NCBI GenBank assembly: GCA_023381615.1
Contig: JAMCQL010000042.1
Location: forward strand, 1-64,000
DNA from: Bacteroidota bacterium
GTDB taxonomy: Bacteria > Bacteroidota > Ignavibacteria > Kryptoniales > JAKASW01
Length of the DNA stretch: 64,000 nt
Reading direction: 5' to 3'
The notes beneath the pieces are model-generated. The model worked only from the letters and a program-made list of their open reading frames with translations, was not told the origin of the DNA and did not search any database. Shown in pieces: positions 52,816 through 63,197 of the stretch. A program made the translations under genes and the position numbers. The number at the start of each line of letters is the position of its first letter. The first letter of the stretch is position 1.

Positions 52816-55422
52816 ATGTCCTCCGTTAAGCTTCCTAGATGGGCGATTTCGCTTTTTCTCATCCTTTTTGCGGCATTTGCAGGCACTCTCCACGCACAGC
52901 AGTCTACTCCTCAGGCTGAACTTGCGCAGCACGGACTGAGATACGAGCAGACTACCGCAACGAGAGGCAGGATAAATTTAGAGGGAGAGTGGCAAGTATC
53001 TGTTGACAACGGCAAAAAGTGGCGGTCGATCACTGTGCCATCGACATTCGATCACGATGGGAAGGCGATATTCGAAAAGCGAATTTTTGTTCCGACAGGT
53101 TTTGTTAATCATAATCTTTTCACACTTGTCCTTGGCAACGGCGGAATATCAACCGAAGTCAGAGTCAACAATGAGTTTGTGGCAATTCATAACGGAGCAT
53201 ATTCTCCGATCAACGCCAAGATACCCGATAGACTTCTGCAAGCCGGCACTGAGAATATCATTGAAATAATCAGCAGCAACGACCTGAATCCCGTCACGAC
53301 AATTCCCCTGAAGCAGCTTGCGTTCCAGCCGAAGTGCTACGGCGGTCTGTTCAGAAGTGTATATCTTGAAGTTAGGCCGGCGATCTATATTGATCAGCCG
53401 GCGGTCAAGATAATTCCCAACTCAAATTATAGTTCAGCCGATGTCGAAAGCGATATCGTCGTTTACGCTTCGGACTACTCGCGATACGGCATTGATTCAA
53501 CAGCAACTTCGCTGCCTTTGAAAGCTCATGTGGAACTTTTTAACAAGGCAGCGGGCAAGGTTGTAGCGAAATCAGCAGATAACATCTTCGAGCTTACTCA
53601 AAACCACAACACGAAAGTGCACCTCTCGCTGCAAGTTCAGAACCCAAATCTCTGGTCTCCTTCTCAACCGAATCTGTACGAGCTTCACTTTTATCTATAT
53701 GATGGCTCTTCGTTGATCGACGAATATTCCGAAAATATCGGATTCAGAACCTTCAATGTGTCCGGAGGGAAGTTCTATTTGAACGGCGATCAGACATTTA
53801 TCAAGAGTGTGAGTTACGTCGCCGATTATCCGAAAGTGGATGCGGCTGTCGATGAAGTTCAGTTAGAAAAAGATGTCGCGGTAATAAAGACTTTAGGCGC
53901 GAACGCAATACGGGTTGTGAATTATCCTCCTTCACGGAAGCTGCTTGATCTTTGCGACAGGTTTGGCTTGTTGGTCTTTGAAGAAGTTCCGTTGGTGGAT
54001 GCACCGGCTTCCGTTCTAGAATCGCGGCAGTATCGGGGAACTTTGCAGAGCTATTTGCGCGAGGTAATTCAACGGACTTGCAGTCATCCGTCGGTTGTGG
54101 CCATCTCTGCAGGCAGCAATCTTGATCCGACCGCAAGCGCAACTCTGAATTATATTTCTTCCGTTGCCGATTTGGTTCACAACGAAACCGACAGATTAGT
54201 TTACTATACTCCGTTGACAGGCTTGGCGGACGGGCACGAGAAAGGCGCGGATTTTATCGGCCTGGATTTGACGCCATTCAACTCGACAAGCAAACTGAAA
54301 GACTTTCTCGAAGAAATTTCTACTAGTTATCCGAACACCGCTTTCTTTGTATCTTCTGTGGGCACACAAACCCAGATTAGTAATCACAACGGTTACGCAG
54401 ATCCACTTTCCTTGGAGCATCAAGCTCGGTATCTTGTTGACGCGTACCAGGCAATCGAGGGTGGGAACTTTGCCGGCATATCGATAAATAGTTTTGCGGA
54501 TTGGCAAGGCGCCGTTCCACATCTCATGCCTAACGGACATCCGTATCTTTATACATTCGGACTTGTCAGTTACTGGAGAGAGAAACGTCCGGCGTTTGCT
54601 GCTGTTCGTGCACTCTTCAACGATGAGACTTTGCCGAGTCTCCCGATCGGAAATTACGCGGATACTCCTCCGATAATTTACGTCGTGTTGTCAACGCTTC
54701 TTCTTGTTATGATCACTTACCTTCATTACAGCCGCCGGTGGTTCCGCGAGAGCGCAACGCGCGCGATCTTCAGGCCTTACAATTTCTTTGCTGATATACG
54801 AGACCAGCGGATGATTTCGGCTTTTCAAACATCGACTGTATTGTTGCTTGTGGCGGCGGGAATCGCGATATACCTCTCAAGTCTTTTCTATGCATTTCGC
54901 GACAATTATGTGTTCGACAGACTCCTGGGACTCTTCATACCAAGCGATTTTCTGAAAATGAAGATAGACTATCTGATTTGGCATCCGATAGACTTTATTA
55001 TTGCGTTTACAGTCTTCTTTATGGCGCTTGTTTCATTGATTACAGTCGTTATCAAACTCTTCTCTTATGCGGTCAAGATAAGACTTCAGATGGTAAGCGC
55101 GTTCACGATCGCGACATGGTCGATGCTTCCGATGGCCGTGCTGATCTTGATAGATATGATACTCTTTCGGCTCCTTAGCGATCCGAAATTTGTCTGGGCG
55201 GCGATAGTGATTTTAGTCGCTCTTTTCCTGCTTAGCCTGTTCAGATTGTTCCACGGGATTGGCGTCATTTACGATCTTCCGACCATCCGAGTTGGGTTGA
55301 TCGGTTCGCTTATCATCATTGTCCTGGTACTTCTTGTAACATTCTATTACAACGGGATTGACGGAATCATCCCGTACACAAAATTTTTCTATAAATTCAT
55401 TTTCGGAAATAGAGTTACGTAA
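52816..55422 (+). CDS. GH2-like pseudoenzyme fused to a membrane domain
   Basis: An 868-aa protein: signal-like helix (residues 8-27), GH2 sugar-binding and immunoglobulin-like domains (about 45-330, GEWQVSVDNGKKW, GGLFRSVYLEV), a GH2 TIM barrel (about 335-600; KFYLNGDQTFIKSVSYVADYP, ANAIRVVNYPPSRKLLDLCDRFG) and five to six membrane helices (about 615-868). In the active site, the normal HPSxxxWSxGNE reads HPSVVAISAGSN (residues 424-435), so the acid/base Glu is Asn435, and the nucleophile strand reads FFVSSVGTQ without a Glu. It should therefore bind but not hydrolyse glycans. Starts a second plus-strand operon with smc. Confidence 0.75.
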   Translation: MSSVKLPRWAISLFLILFAAFAGTLHAQQSTPQAELAQHGLRYEQTTATRGRINLEGEWQVSVDNGKKWRSITVPSTFDHDGKAIFEKRIFVPTGFVNHNLFTLVLGNGGISTEVRVNNEFVAIHNGAYSPINAKIPDRLLQAGTENIIEIISSNDLNPVTTIPLKQLAFQPKCYGGLFRSVYLEVRPAIYIDQPAVKIIPNSNYSSADVESDIVVYASDYSRYGIDSTATSLPLKAHVELFNKAAGKVVAKSADNIFELTQNHNTKVHLSLQVQNPNLWSPSQPNLYELHFYLYDGSSLIDEYSENIGFRTFNVSGGKFYLNGDQTFIKSVSYVADYPKVDAAVDEVQLEKDVAVIKTLGANAIRVVNYPPSRKLLDLCDRFGLLVFEEVPLVDAPASVLESRQYRGTLQSYLREVIQRTCSHPSVVAISAGSNLDPTASATLNYISSVADLVHNETDRLVYYTPLTGLADGHEKGADFIGLDLTPFNSTSKLKDFLEEISTSYPNTAFFVSSVGTQTQISNHNGYADPLSLEHQARYLVDAYQAIEGGNFAGISINSFADWQGAVPHLMPNGHPYLYTFGLVSYWREKRPAFAAVRALFNDETLPSLPIGNYADTPPIIYVVLSTLLLVMITYLHYSRRWFRESATRAIFRPYNFFADIRDQRMISAFQTSTVLLLVAAGIAIYLSSLFYAFRDNYVFDRLLGLFIPSDFLKMKIDYLIWHPIDFIIAFTVFFMALVSLITVVIKLFSYAVKIRLQMVSAFTIATWSMLPMAVLILIDMILFRLLSDPKFVWAAIVILVALFLLSLFRLFHGIGVIYDLPTIRVGLIGSLIIIVLVLLVTFYYNGIDGIIPYTKFFYKFIFGNRVT

Positions 55423-58400
55423 TGTTTCTTTCCAAATTAGAGTTGCTTGGTTTTAAATCATTCGCAACAAAAACCGAACTGACTTTCAACGGTGGAATAA
55501 CCTCCGTGGTTGGTCCGAACGGCTGCGGCAAAACGAACGTCCTTGATTCTATCCGCTGGGTGCTTGGTGAGCAGCGTACGAGTATGCTTAGAAGTGATTC
55601 CATGGAGAACGTCATCTTCAACGGTTCAAAAAATCGTAAGCCGCTCGGGATGGCTGAAGTCACTATCACCATTAAAAATGATAAAGGTTTGCTTCCGATC
55701 GATTATGCGGAGGTGAGCATAACTCGCCGTGTATTCAGATCCGGCGAAAGCGAATATTTCATAAATAAAAATCAATGCCGGCTGAAAGATATACAGGATA
55801 TGTTGATGGATTCCGGCATGGCTGCCACTGCTTATTCGGTAATCGAGCTGAAAATGGTCGAGGACATTCTGCGCGAAAATACGGACGAGCGCAGGAAAAT
55901 GTTCGAAGAGGCGTCCGGTGTCACGAAGTATAAGGCACGCAGAAAAGCGGCATTCGGCAAACTTGATGATGTTCAGCGGGATATCCTTCGTGTCAACGAC
56001 CTTATTTCTGAAATTGAGAAGAAGGTCAATTCGCTCGAGCGGCAGGCAAAACGTGCGGAACAGTATAAGCGCTTTGTCGATGAGTTAACCTCGCTCGAAA
56101 AACAGTACTTGTTTTCCGAATACAATTCTGTAGTCGCGAAAGTCGCTCCGCTGAAGGAGAGCCTCTTGCTGAATGAGAGTGAAAAAGCAAACGCTCTCGA
56201 TGCTCTTTCACATCAGGAAGAATTGTTGAAGTTGATCCGATCAGAAATCGGAGAATTCGAAAAGAGTCTTTCTGCACTGCGCCTCCAGCGTTCCGAAAAG
56301 CAGAGTCAGCTTCATTCGATCGAAGAAGAAATAGCGGTGCTGATCGAGCGAAAGAGGGGACTCAACGAGAACGTATCATCGCTTGAGAGGCGTAAAGTTG
56401 ATTTGGCGAGCAAGAACGAATCGCTCGCGTCCCAGATCGAAGAACTGAAATTAAGTTTGCTTGAGACAGAAAACGAAGAGAAGACTCTTTCTGTGTCTTT
56501 GTCGGCTGAACAGGAAAGCTTCAAGAATTTTGAGCAGCAGCTCTTTGCCGCGAGAGAGAAATCCAATGTCAGCCACGGCAGCCTCATCACGATCCTAAAC
56601 GATCTAGCTCTCAAGCAAAACGAACGTGAAAGAGCGCACGCTAAGCTTGAAAGGGTGAAATCTCACAGCGAGGAACTTGTAACGAGGAAGAATCAACTCG
56701 AAGAAGAGCGAGATCAGTTGTCGGATCGGATCGAGCACGCAAAGTCTGAAAAAGAAAAGATCTCCCGCGAAATAGAATCGGAAAAGACAAAGCTAAGTGA
56801 TCTTGAACGGCATCGTGAAGAGCTTTTCGGCGAAGTGGAACGGAAGAAATCTGGGGCACAGAAACTTCGCGACGGCTTGCAATCGAACGAGGCAAGAATA
56901 GATTTTCTAAATGGACTTGTGGAACATCTGGAAGGTCTGCCGGATGGTGCAAAGGCCCTCGCCAGAGGTGAGATAGATGGGCTTCCGAAGTTCGAAATTC
57001 TAAGCGATGTTTTCTACGTCGAACAAGATTACAGAATTGCTGCGGAGTCTATCCTCGGTGAAGCATCAAACTTTCTCGTCTCGCCCGATGAACACACCGC
57101 TCTGAGCGCAGTTGATGCGCTTCGCAGTCGTGATTTAGGAAAAGTTACTTTTGTTTGTCTCGATCGCATTGTGTCGCCCGCCCACCGGAGCGGCAATGTT
57201 GCTCACAAGCGGCTCCTCGACCATGTGCAAATGGTTCCGGAACACGAGTCAATCGGAAAATATTTCTTCGAGAATGTTGCCATTGTTGAGAATTTTTCGG
57301 AAGCCGAGAGGATATTACGGGAAGATACCTCGATAGTTTGCGTGAATTTTGCCGGCGACGTTTTCTCCGCCAAAGGAATTATCCGCGGCGGCAGCACGCG
57401 GCGGACCGAAGGCGGCAGAGTCGGCAAATTAAGACAGTTAGAAGAACTCAAGAGCGAAAGTGCGAGGCTCACGCAGGAACTTTCCGATCTTGAAAGAAGC
57501 ATCGAAAGACTTCAGTCGGAAATGGAAATGCTCCCGATAAGAACAGGGAACGAAATTCTCCGCAACCTTGAGCTTCAACTTGCGAGAGTCGAACAATCGA
57601 GTCTCGAAGGCGACCGTAGTCTGCAGAATGTTGAGACGCAGATTGCCGATATACAGACTCGTATTTCAAAATTGGAGATCGAAGTCTTCGAAGCTCAAAG
57701 CGAGCTTGGCACGATCGAATTGGCATTGACACAATTAAATTCTGTAAAGAATTCATCGGACCGAGAATATCAGGCAACACTCGAAGAGCTTAAAGTTATC
57801 GAGGAAGAATATCGCCTGAAAAACGAGCAGCTACGTGATGCCCAGGCTCAACATATCGAGAGCATAAACAAACTTAATTTCCTGAGAAGAGAAATTCAGT
57901 CCTCTCAAGAACAAGTGAGCACGAATCTTGATGGCATCGCGCGGGCAGAAGAGGACATCCAATTTGCCCAATTGGCGATCGAACAATCCCAGCAGAAGCT
58001 GGGCGAGCTGGATGATCAAAAAGGTAATTTTACTTCAGAAATTGAAGCGCTCGATGGTCAATCGAACGAGATAATTGCGAAAATATCCGAGAAGAAATAC
58101 TCTGAGGAGGTGGAGGATCAAAAGCTGAGAGATGCACGTGCCAGCCACGAAATTGCCGTAGAAGCGGCGCATCAGGTAAGTCTGAAAATCAGTGAACTTG
58201 AAGCTCACGCAAGAGCTATTGTCGATAGAGGAAACGAAGAATTTAATTTAAACCTCGCCGAACAGACACCGAAGTCAATGAACCTGCCATCCGATTTTGA
58301 CACAGGCGCCGCCCGCGAGAGAGTTAACTATCTTAAGGGAAGAATAGAATCGTTTGGGCCTGTTAACCTTGTTGCATTTTCTGAGTACAGCGAGGAGAAG

Positions 58401-58967
58401 CAGCGCTTGGATTTTCTTGTCGCCCAACGAGGTGATTTGCTTGAAGCAGAAAAGACTTTAACTGCGACTATCGAAGAAATAAATCGAACCGCGCATCAGA
58501 AGTTTCTGGAAACTTTTGAACAAATCTCAGAGAATTTCAAAACAACATTCCAAAGTTTGTTTGACGGCGGCGAGGCTGATCTTAAGCTTGAACCAAACAT
58601 GGATCCGCTTGAAGCAAAGATTGAAATAATGGCAAAGCCGGCCGGCAAGCGGCCACAGTCAATTGACTTGCTTTCTGCGGGAGAAAAAACTCTGACGGCG
58701 ATAGCGCTCCTCTTCGCAATTTATCTCGTTAAGCCAAGTCCGTTTTGTATCCTCGACGAAGTCGATGGACCGCTCGACGATAACAACACGGACAATTATG
58801 TCAGAATGATCAAGAAATTCTCGACCGACACGCAGTTCATTGTTATCACGCATAACAAAAGAACCATGGAAGCGGCAGACACGCTTTACGGCGTAACGAT
58901 GGAAGAGCAGGGCGTTTCAAAAGTCGTCGCGGTCAGGTTTGTGGATGATTGGGTGATGAGCCAGTGA
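55422..58967 (+). CDS. smc: Chromosome segregation protein SMC
   Basis: An 1181-aa ATPase that loads condensin loops on DNA. N-terminal head with GPNGCGKTNVLDSIRWVLGE (about 31-50), two long coiled coils (about 165-510 and 665-1010), hinge at about 515-660 (GLPKFEILSDVFYVEQDYRIA), and C-terminal head with LSAGEKTLTAIALLFAIY signature and FCILDEVDGPLDDNN Walker B. Its ATG overlaps the GH2-like gene stop by one base. scpA and scpB are not in the window. Confidence 0.96.
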   Translation: MFLSKLELLGFKSFATKTELTFNGGITSVVGPNGCGKTNVLDSIRWVLGEQRTSMLRSDSMENVIFNGSKNRKPLGMAEVTITIKNDKGLLPIDYAEVSITRRVFRSGESEYFINKNQCRLKDIQDMLMDSGMAATAYSVIELKMVEDILRENTDERRKMFEEASGVTKYKARRKAAFGKLDDVQRDILRVNDLISEIEKKVNSLERQAKRAEQYKRFVDELTSLEKQYLFSEYNSVVAKVAPLKESLLLNESEKANALDALSHQEELLKLIRSEIGEFEKSLSALRLQRSEKQSQLHSIEEEIAVLIERKRGLNENVSSLERRKVDLASKNESLASQIEELKLSLLETENEEKTLSVSLSAEQESFKNFEQQLFAAREKSNVSHGSLITILNDLALKQNERERAHAKLERVKSHSEELVTRKNQLEEERDQLSDRIEHAKSEKEKISREIESEKTKLSDLERHREELFGEVERKKSGAQKLRDGLQSNEARIDFLNGLVEHLEGLPDGAKALARGEIDGLPKFEILSDVFYVEQDYRIAAESILGEASNFLVSPDEHTALSAVDALRSRDLGKVTFVCLDRIVSPAHRSGNVAHKRLLDHVQMVPEHESIGKYFFENVAIVENFSEAERILREDTSIVCVNFAGDVFSAKGIIRGGSTRRTEGGRVGKLRQLEELKSESARLTQELSDLERSIERLQSEMEMLPIRTGNEILRNLELQLARVEQSSLEGDRSLQNVETQIADIQTRISKLEIEVFEAQSELGTIELALTQLNSVKNSSDREYQATLEELKVIEEEYRLKNEQLRDAQAQHIESINKLNFLRREIQSSQEQVSTNLDGIARAEEDIQFAQLAIEQSQQKLGELDDQKGNFTSEIEALDGQSNEIIAKISEKKYSEEVEDQKLRDARASHEIAVEAAHQVSLKISELEAHARAIVDRGNEEFNLNLAEQTPKSMNLPSDFDTGAARERVNYLKGRIESFGPVNLVAFSEYSEEKQRLDFLVAQRGDLLEAEKTLTATIEEINRTAHQKFLETFEQISENFKTTFQSLFDGGEADLKLEPNMDPLEAKIEIMAKPAGKRPQSIDLLSAGEKTLTAIALLFAIYLVKPSPFCILDEVDGPLDDNNTDNYVRMIKKFSTDTQFIVITHNKRTMEAADTLYGVTMEEQGVSKVVAVRFVDDWVMSQ

Positions 58968-59677
58968 CGCATTTGTTTCCAAAAGTGTTCGTGGATTTCG
59001 ATGGGACGATCACGAAGCGGGACGTCGGAAACGCTTTCTTCCGGAAGTTCGGCAATGAGGCGGAATCGCTTAAGCTTGTCGGCAAATGGAAAAGTGGAGA
59101 GTTGTCAGGCAGCGATCTTCTGCTGAAAGAAGCGGAATATGTTAGTGTCAGCGAAGAAGATGCTCTGAAGTTTGTTGAGAATTTCGAAGTCGATTCTTCA
59201 TTCAAGTACTTCCTGAACTTCTGTAATGAAAACGGTATCGAGTTGACAGTTCTTAGCGACGGACTCGATTTCTACATCAAAAAGATTCTCGCGGCGAACG
59301 GAATCTCAGGCGTTTCGTTCTATTCGAATGGAGCGCGTTTTCATTCGCTGCATATCGAGATCGAGCTTCCTTACGAATCAGATTGCACAAAATGTGCGAA
59401 CTGCAAAGGTCATCAAATTTTGATGAACAACGGCAGCGACGACGCCATTGTTTACATAGGAAACGGCTTTTCAGACAGATGCGCCGTTCAGTATGCCGAC
59501 GTTGTTTTTGCGAAGGATGAACTGTTGAGGTATTGTGAAGAAAACAATATTACATATTTTCCATTTGTAACTTTTGATGACGTACTGAAGAAATTCAGAA
59601 AAGTATTCGAAGCGGGAAATTTCCGGAAACGTCATCGTGCGGAGCTGAAGCGCAAAGAGGCGTACTTAACCGAGTGA
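58964..59677 (+). CDS. HAD-superfamily phosphatase, MtnX-like
   Basis: A 237-aa phosphatase with nucleophile motif VFVDFDGTITKRDVGN (near the N-terminus), LTVLSDGLDFYIKKIL motif II and IGNGFSDRCAVQYAD motif III. The insertion with Cys residues CTKCANCKGHQI is typical of the MtnX group (2-hydroxy-3-keto-5-methylthiopentenyl-1-phosphate phosphatase) but also of related phosphoserine-phosphatase-like enzymes, so the substrate is open. GTG 58964 overlaps smc by four bases (GTGA) and is preferred over TTG 58949. Confidence 0.78.
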   Translation: MTHLFPKVFVDFDGTITKRDVGNAFFRKFGNEAESLKLVGKWKSGELSGSDLLLKEAEYVSVSEEDALKFVENFEVDSSFKYFLNFCNENGIELTVLSDGLDFYIKKILAANGISGVSFYSNGARFHSLHIEIELPYESDCTKCANCKGHQILMNNGSDDAIVYIGNGFSDRCAVQYADVVFAKDELLRYCEENNITYFPFVTFDDVLKKFRKVFEAGNFRKRHRAELKRKEAYLTE

Positions 59678-60300
59678 TAGACTCATCATCAAATAAAAGC
59701 TGGAAGCGGCGCCTATTTAGTTACCGGAGTTACACTCCGATCCCATTTTTGGCAATTATGGTAGTGTTCGCTGCGCCAACAATCTTATCTCTCGTAATTG
59801 GATTTGCTGCCGCATCGATCGGCGAGTGCATCCGCTTCTGGGGAGTCTCCTACGCAGGAAGTGAAACCCGCACGACAGGAACAGTCGGGGGAACTCAGCT
59901 TGTAACGAGTGGGCCTTATTCCTATGTAAGGAATCCATTGTACATCGGAAATATTCTGATGTACATCGGCGTTGGCATAATGTCCAACGCGCTTATGCCT
60001 TATCTTCCGTTAATTGCATTTGTCTATTTTGCTTACCAGTACACAGTTATCGTAAGCCTTGAGGAAGTGTATCTGTCACAGACATTTTCAAACTGGAATG
60101 AATACACGAAGAGCGTTCGGCGATTCATACCAAGCCTTACGAAATTTGGAGGCAAGAACATTTTTCCACAGGATCCCGCTTCGCGGGACAAACCAAATTT
60201 CTCAAGGGCGCTGCGTTCTGAGCGGTCTTCTCTAATTGCACTAAGCTCGATAACCATCTTGCTATGTGTGTTTTATCTTGAGCATTGGAGAATCGCTTGA
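59674..60300 (+). CDS. Isoprenylcysteine/phospholipid methyltransferase-like membrane protein
   Basis: A 208-aa membrane protein with about four helices and the family motif TSGPYSYVRNPLYIGN (about 87-102), followed by EEVYLSQTFSNWNEYTKSVRRFIP, which builds the S-adenosylmethionine site. The likely substrates are lipids. GTG 59674 overlaps the HAD gene (GTGA). The C-terminal helix at about 190-205 is an extra feature. It is the second such gene in the window (the other is at 17064). Confidence 0.72.
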   Translation: MIDSSSNKSWKRRLFSYRSYTPIPFLAIMVVFAAPTILSLVIGFAAASIGECIRFWGVSYAGSETRTTGTVGGTQLVTSGPYSYVRNPLYIGNILMYIGVGIMSNALMPYLPLIAFVYFAYQYTVIVSLEEVYLSQTFSNWNEYTKSVRRFIPSLTKFGGKNIFPQDPASRDKPNFSRALRSERSSLIALSSITILLCVFYLEHWRIA

Positions 60301-61436
60301 TGAAGACCCTTTTGATAATCGCTGGCGAAACTTCCGGCGACAAACATGCGGCTCATTTAGTAGAAAGCATGAAGAGAAAAGACAACGTGCAAGTAGTTGG
60401 AATTGGCGGCGACAAGATGAGAGCAGCAGGAGTCGAGCTTCTTCATCATGTCAGAGAAATGTCGATTATGGGATTTGCGGAGATAGTATCAAAGCTTCCT
60501 TTTTTTAGAAAAGTGCGCCGCGACCTTTTGAATGCGGTCGAGACAGAGAAACCATCGGCAGTAATCCTCGTCGACTATCCTGGATTTAATTTACGTTTCG
60601 CCGAGCTGGCGAAGAGAAAAGGTCTGAAAGTAATCTATTTCATCAGCCCACAAGTTTGGGCGTGGGGAAAGGGACGCGTCAAGAAAATTCGCCGCACCGT
60701 TGACTTGATGCTCACGATCTTCAAATTCGAAGAGGACATGTACAAGCGTGAAGGAGTGGACGCGCATTTCGTCGGCCATCCGCTGCTTGATGAAATGAAG
60801 AATCCGGGCGAAAATGAAATACAGAATTTCCGAAGCCGATATTCAAATATGGGAAACAAGCTTCTCGCTTTGCTTCCCGGAAGTCGGATGCAGGAAATAA
60901 ATCACATACTGCTGACTATGCTTGATTCCGTGCGCATACTCAAAGAAGAGTTGCGTCAGGAAGAGGTTAACGTTGATGTCGTCATAGGATGTGCGCCGGG
61001 AATTGATGATAGAGTCTATAAAGAGATTATGAGCAAATCGGGCGTGCAGGCTCATCTGAGTCGCGAAGTTGATTTGCTCATGGGCTCGGCTGATGCCGGA
61101 ATAATAACGAGCGGCACAGCGACTCTCGAAGCAGCGCTTCACGATCTGCCGATGGTCGTAGTTTACAGAACAAGCGCGGTCAATTATCTAATGGGAAGAT
61201 TTCTCGTTAAGCTCAATTCGATCTCGCTCGTGAATATAATCGCACAGAAAAGAATTGTGGAAGAGCTGGTCCAAAACGATTTTAAGCCGCATAAAGCAGC
61301 AGGAATCATAAAAGAGATCCTTACCCGCAACGGAGTCGCAGATGAGATCAGACAAAAATATGTCGAGCTTAAGAAGATTCTTGGCGAACCAGGCGCTTCT
61401 GACCGTGCGGCAGAACTAATTTTGAAGATGGTTTAA
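60300..61436 (+). CDS. lpxB: Lipid-A-disaccharide synthase
   Basis: A 378-aa GT19 enzyme joining UDP-diacylglucosamine and lipid X. IIAGETSGDKHAA at the N-terminus, LVDYPGFNLRFAELAKRKG, FISPQVWAWGKGRVKKIRR, FVGHPLLDEM and LLPGSRMQEI are diagnostic. ATG 60300 overlaps the previous stop (ATGA); the longer frame from TTG 60285 is less likely. The first gene of a lpxB-lpxK pair. Confidence 0.95.
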   Translation: MKTLLIIAGETSGDKHAAHLVESMKRKDNVQVVGIGGDKMRAAGVELLHHVREMSIMGFAEIVSKLPFFRKVRRDLLNAVETEKPSAVILVDYPGFNLRFAELAKRKGLKVIYFISPQVWAWGKGRVKKIRRTVDLMLTIFKFEEDMYKREGVDAHFVGHPLLDEMKNPGENEIQNFRSRYSNMGNKLLALLPGSRMQEINHILLTMLDSVRILKEELRQEEVNVDVVIGCAPGIDDRVYKEIMSKSGVQAHLSREVDLLMGSADAGIITSGTATLEAALHDLPMVVVYRTSAVNYLMGRFLVKLNSISLVNIIAQKRIVEELVQNDFKPHKAAGIIKEILTRNGVADEIRQKYVELKKILGEPGASDRAAELILKMV

Positions 61437-62488
61437 TGGCGAGCGTCACAAAAAACATATTGCTTCCGTTCAGCGCCTTGTACGGCGGAGTGATTTCTCT
61501 GCGCAACTTTGGTTATGACAATAATTTGTTCAGAACAAAAAAGCTTCCTGTGCCTGTGATTTCTGTTGGGAATATTACCGTCGGCGGTTCAGGTAAAACT
61601 CCGTTCGTAATATTTCTGATTGAAAAACTCTTGGCTTTTGGAAAGAGACCGGCAGTATTGTCCCGCGGCTACAAGCGTGTGACCGACGAACTGATTATTT
61701 CCTGTCCAGGAATTGGAAGTGAAGCTGATGTCCAGATGTTGGGAGATGAGCCGGCGCTGATTTCGCAAAGTTTCCCAAATGTGCCGGTGGCAGTTCACAA
61801 AGACAGGCATCATGCCGGACTAACCGTTCTCGCAAAATTTGGAACCGACGTTTTCATTCTTGACGACGGTTTGCAGAACAGAGAATTGCATCGCGACGTG
61901 GATTTTGTTCTGCTAAAACGCTCTCTGTACGATTTGAAAGACAACTATTTGCCTGCCGGCAATCTTCGAGACTCGAAGAGGCGGATCGGACAGGCGGACG
62001 TACTCGTCCTTGCATCGCACGACAACTTCGGGGTTTATGGGATCGATTTCGATTTGCTTGATGAATATACAAGTGCGCCTGTTTCGGGAGTGAGTTTTGT
62101 TCCATCGCATTTTTCTGATTACGCAGGAACCGTTCTTCCGCTTGAAAAGGTGAATAACAAAGAAGTCGCCGCCTTTTGTGGAATTGCGAATCCCCAGCAA
62201 TTCTTTGCAGGCATAGAAAAGTTGAACGCGAAGATTGTAACGAGAAATGTCTTCCGCGATCATCATTGGTACGATGAGTACGACATCGATGAGATTTTCG
62301 GCGGCAATGAAGATTCGATTGCAGTTACGACAGCTAAAGATGCGGTCCGGATTTTTCTTGACGAAGAGCTAAGTCAGAAGGAAGAAGTAAAACGCATCTA
62401 CGCGCTGCAGGAAAAAGCCGTGATTAATTTCGGAGAAGAGCACATAGACACTGTCCTGACAAAGACCTTCGGAGAGGTTTATGCTTAG
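61436..62488 (+). CDS. lpxK: Tetraacyldisaccharide 4'-kinase
   Basis: A 350-aa membrane-associated kinase phosphorylating lipid A disaccharide. Walker A GNITVGGSGKTPFVIFL (about 42-58), RGYKRV segment, LDDGLQNRELHRDVDFVLL and a C-terminal ATP-binding region VTTAKDAVRIF. Overlaps lpxB by one base (TAATG), and the next gene by eight. Full length. Confidence 0.95.
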   Translation: MASVTKNILLPFSALYGGVISLRNFGYDNNLFRTKKLPVPVISVGNITVGGSGKTPFVIFLIEKLLAFGKRPAVLSRGYKRVTDELIISCPGIGSEADVQMLGDEPALISQSFPNVPVAVHKDRHHAGLTVLAKFGTDVFILDDGLQNRELHRDVDFVLLKRSLYDLKDNYLPAGNLRDSKRRIGQADVLVLASHDNFGVYGIDFDLLDEYTSAPVSGVSFVPSHFSDYAGTVLPLEKVNNKEVAAFCGIANPQQFFAGIEKLNAKIVTRNVFRDHHWYDEYDIDEIFGGNEDSIAVTTAKDAVRIFLDEELSQKEEVKRIYALQEKAVINFGEEHIDTVLTKTFGEVYA

Positions 62489-63197
62489 GATCGGCATTTC
62501 GGACTGCGGTGAGAAGAACGCGAACTACGAAAAATTCCTGAGGCGGATTACGAATGCCGAAGTTGAAGTTTTATCGAGAGAAAATGGCGGTGAAAGGGAA
62601 TTGGAAAAGCTCGATGGCCTTGTGCTTACCGGCGGCGAAGATGTTTCTCCTGAACTTTACGGAGACTGGTCCGACGAGACAGTTCACATTAATTCCGAGA
62701 GAGATGGTTTCGAGTACCTCTTGATTGAGGAGGCGCTCAAAAAGGGAATACCTATCCTTGGAATTTGCCGCGGCTTGCAGATCGGCAATGTCTATTTCGG
62801 TGGCACGTTGATAATAGATTTGCAGAAGTATTTTAACAGGAATCACAAAGCAATATCGGAAGATGAAGATAGATATCACAAAGTAAAACTAAATGAAAGC
62901 TCGCAGCTCACAAATTTCATTGAACAAGAAGATGGTATGGTGAACAGCGCGCACCACCAAGCTGCCGAGAGAATCGGCAGAGGTTTGAAAGTCGTGGCGA
63001 GAGCGGACGATGGAACCGTTGAAGCTATTGAAGGAAACGGAGAGTTACCAAGTAGAATCGTCTTAGTGCAGTGGCACCCGGAAAGAATGCAATTCGAAAA
63101 TCCGTTCGCGCATGGAGCGCTCAACCTGTTCAATTCCTACCTGACTGACTATCAAAACTTAGAAAACTACGCCCAATGGAGGTCAAAAAATGAGTAA
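62481..63197 (+). CDS. Class I glutamine amidotransferase / gamma-glutamyl hydrolase (C26)
   Basis: A 238-aa enzyme of the PuuD-like C26 family: [17 protein letters not shown] (about 48-64), nucleophile Cys in [13 protein letters not shown] (about 93-105), the central [15 protein letters not shown] segment and catalytic VQWHPERMQ. Substrates include gamma-glutamyl-GABA. It overlaps lpxK by eight bases and ppdK by eight. Confidence 0.85.
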   Translation: MLRIGISDCGEKNANYEKFLRRITNAEVEVLSRENGGERELEKLDGLVLTGGEDVSPELYGDWSDETVHINSERDGFEYLLIEEALKKGIPILGICRGLQIGNVYFGGTLIIDLQKYFNRNHKAISEDEDRYHKVKLNESSQLTNFIEQEDGMVNSAHHQAAERIGRGLKVVARADDGTVEAIEGNGELPSRIVLVQWHPERMQFENPFAHGALNLFNSYLTDYQNLENYAQWRSKNE

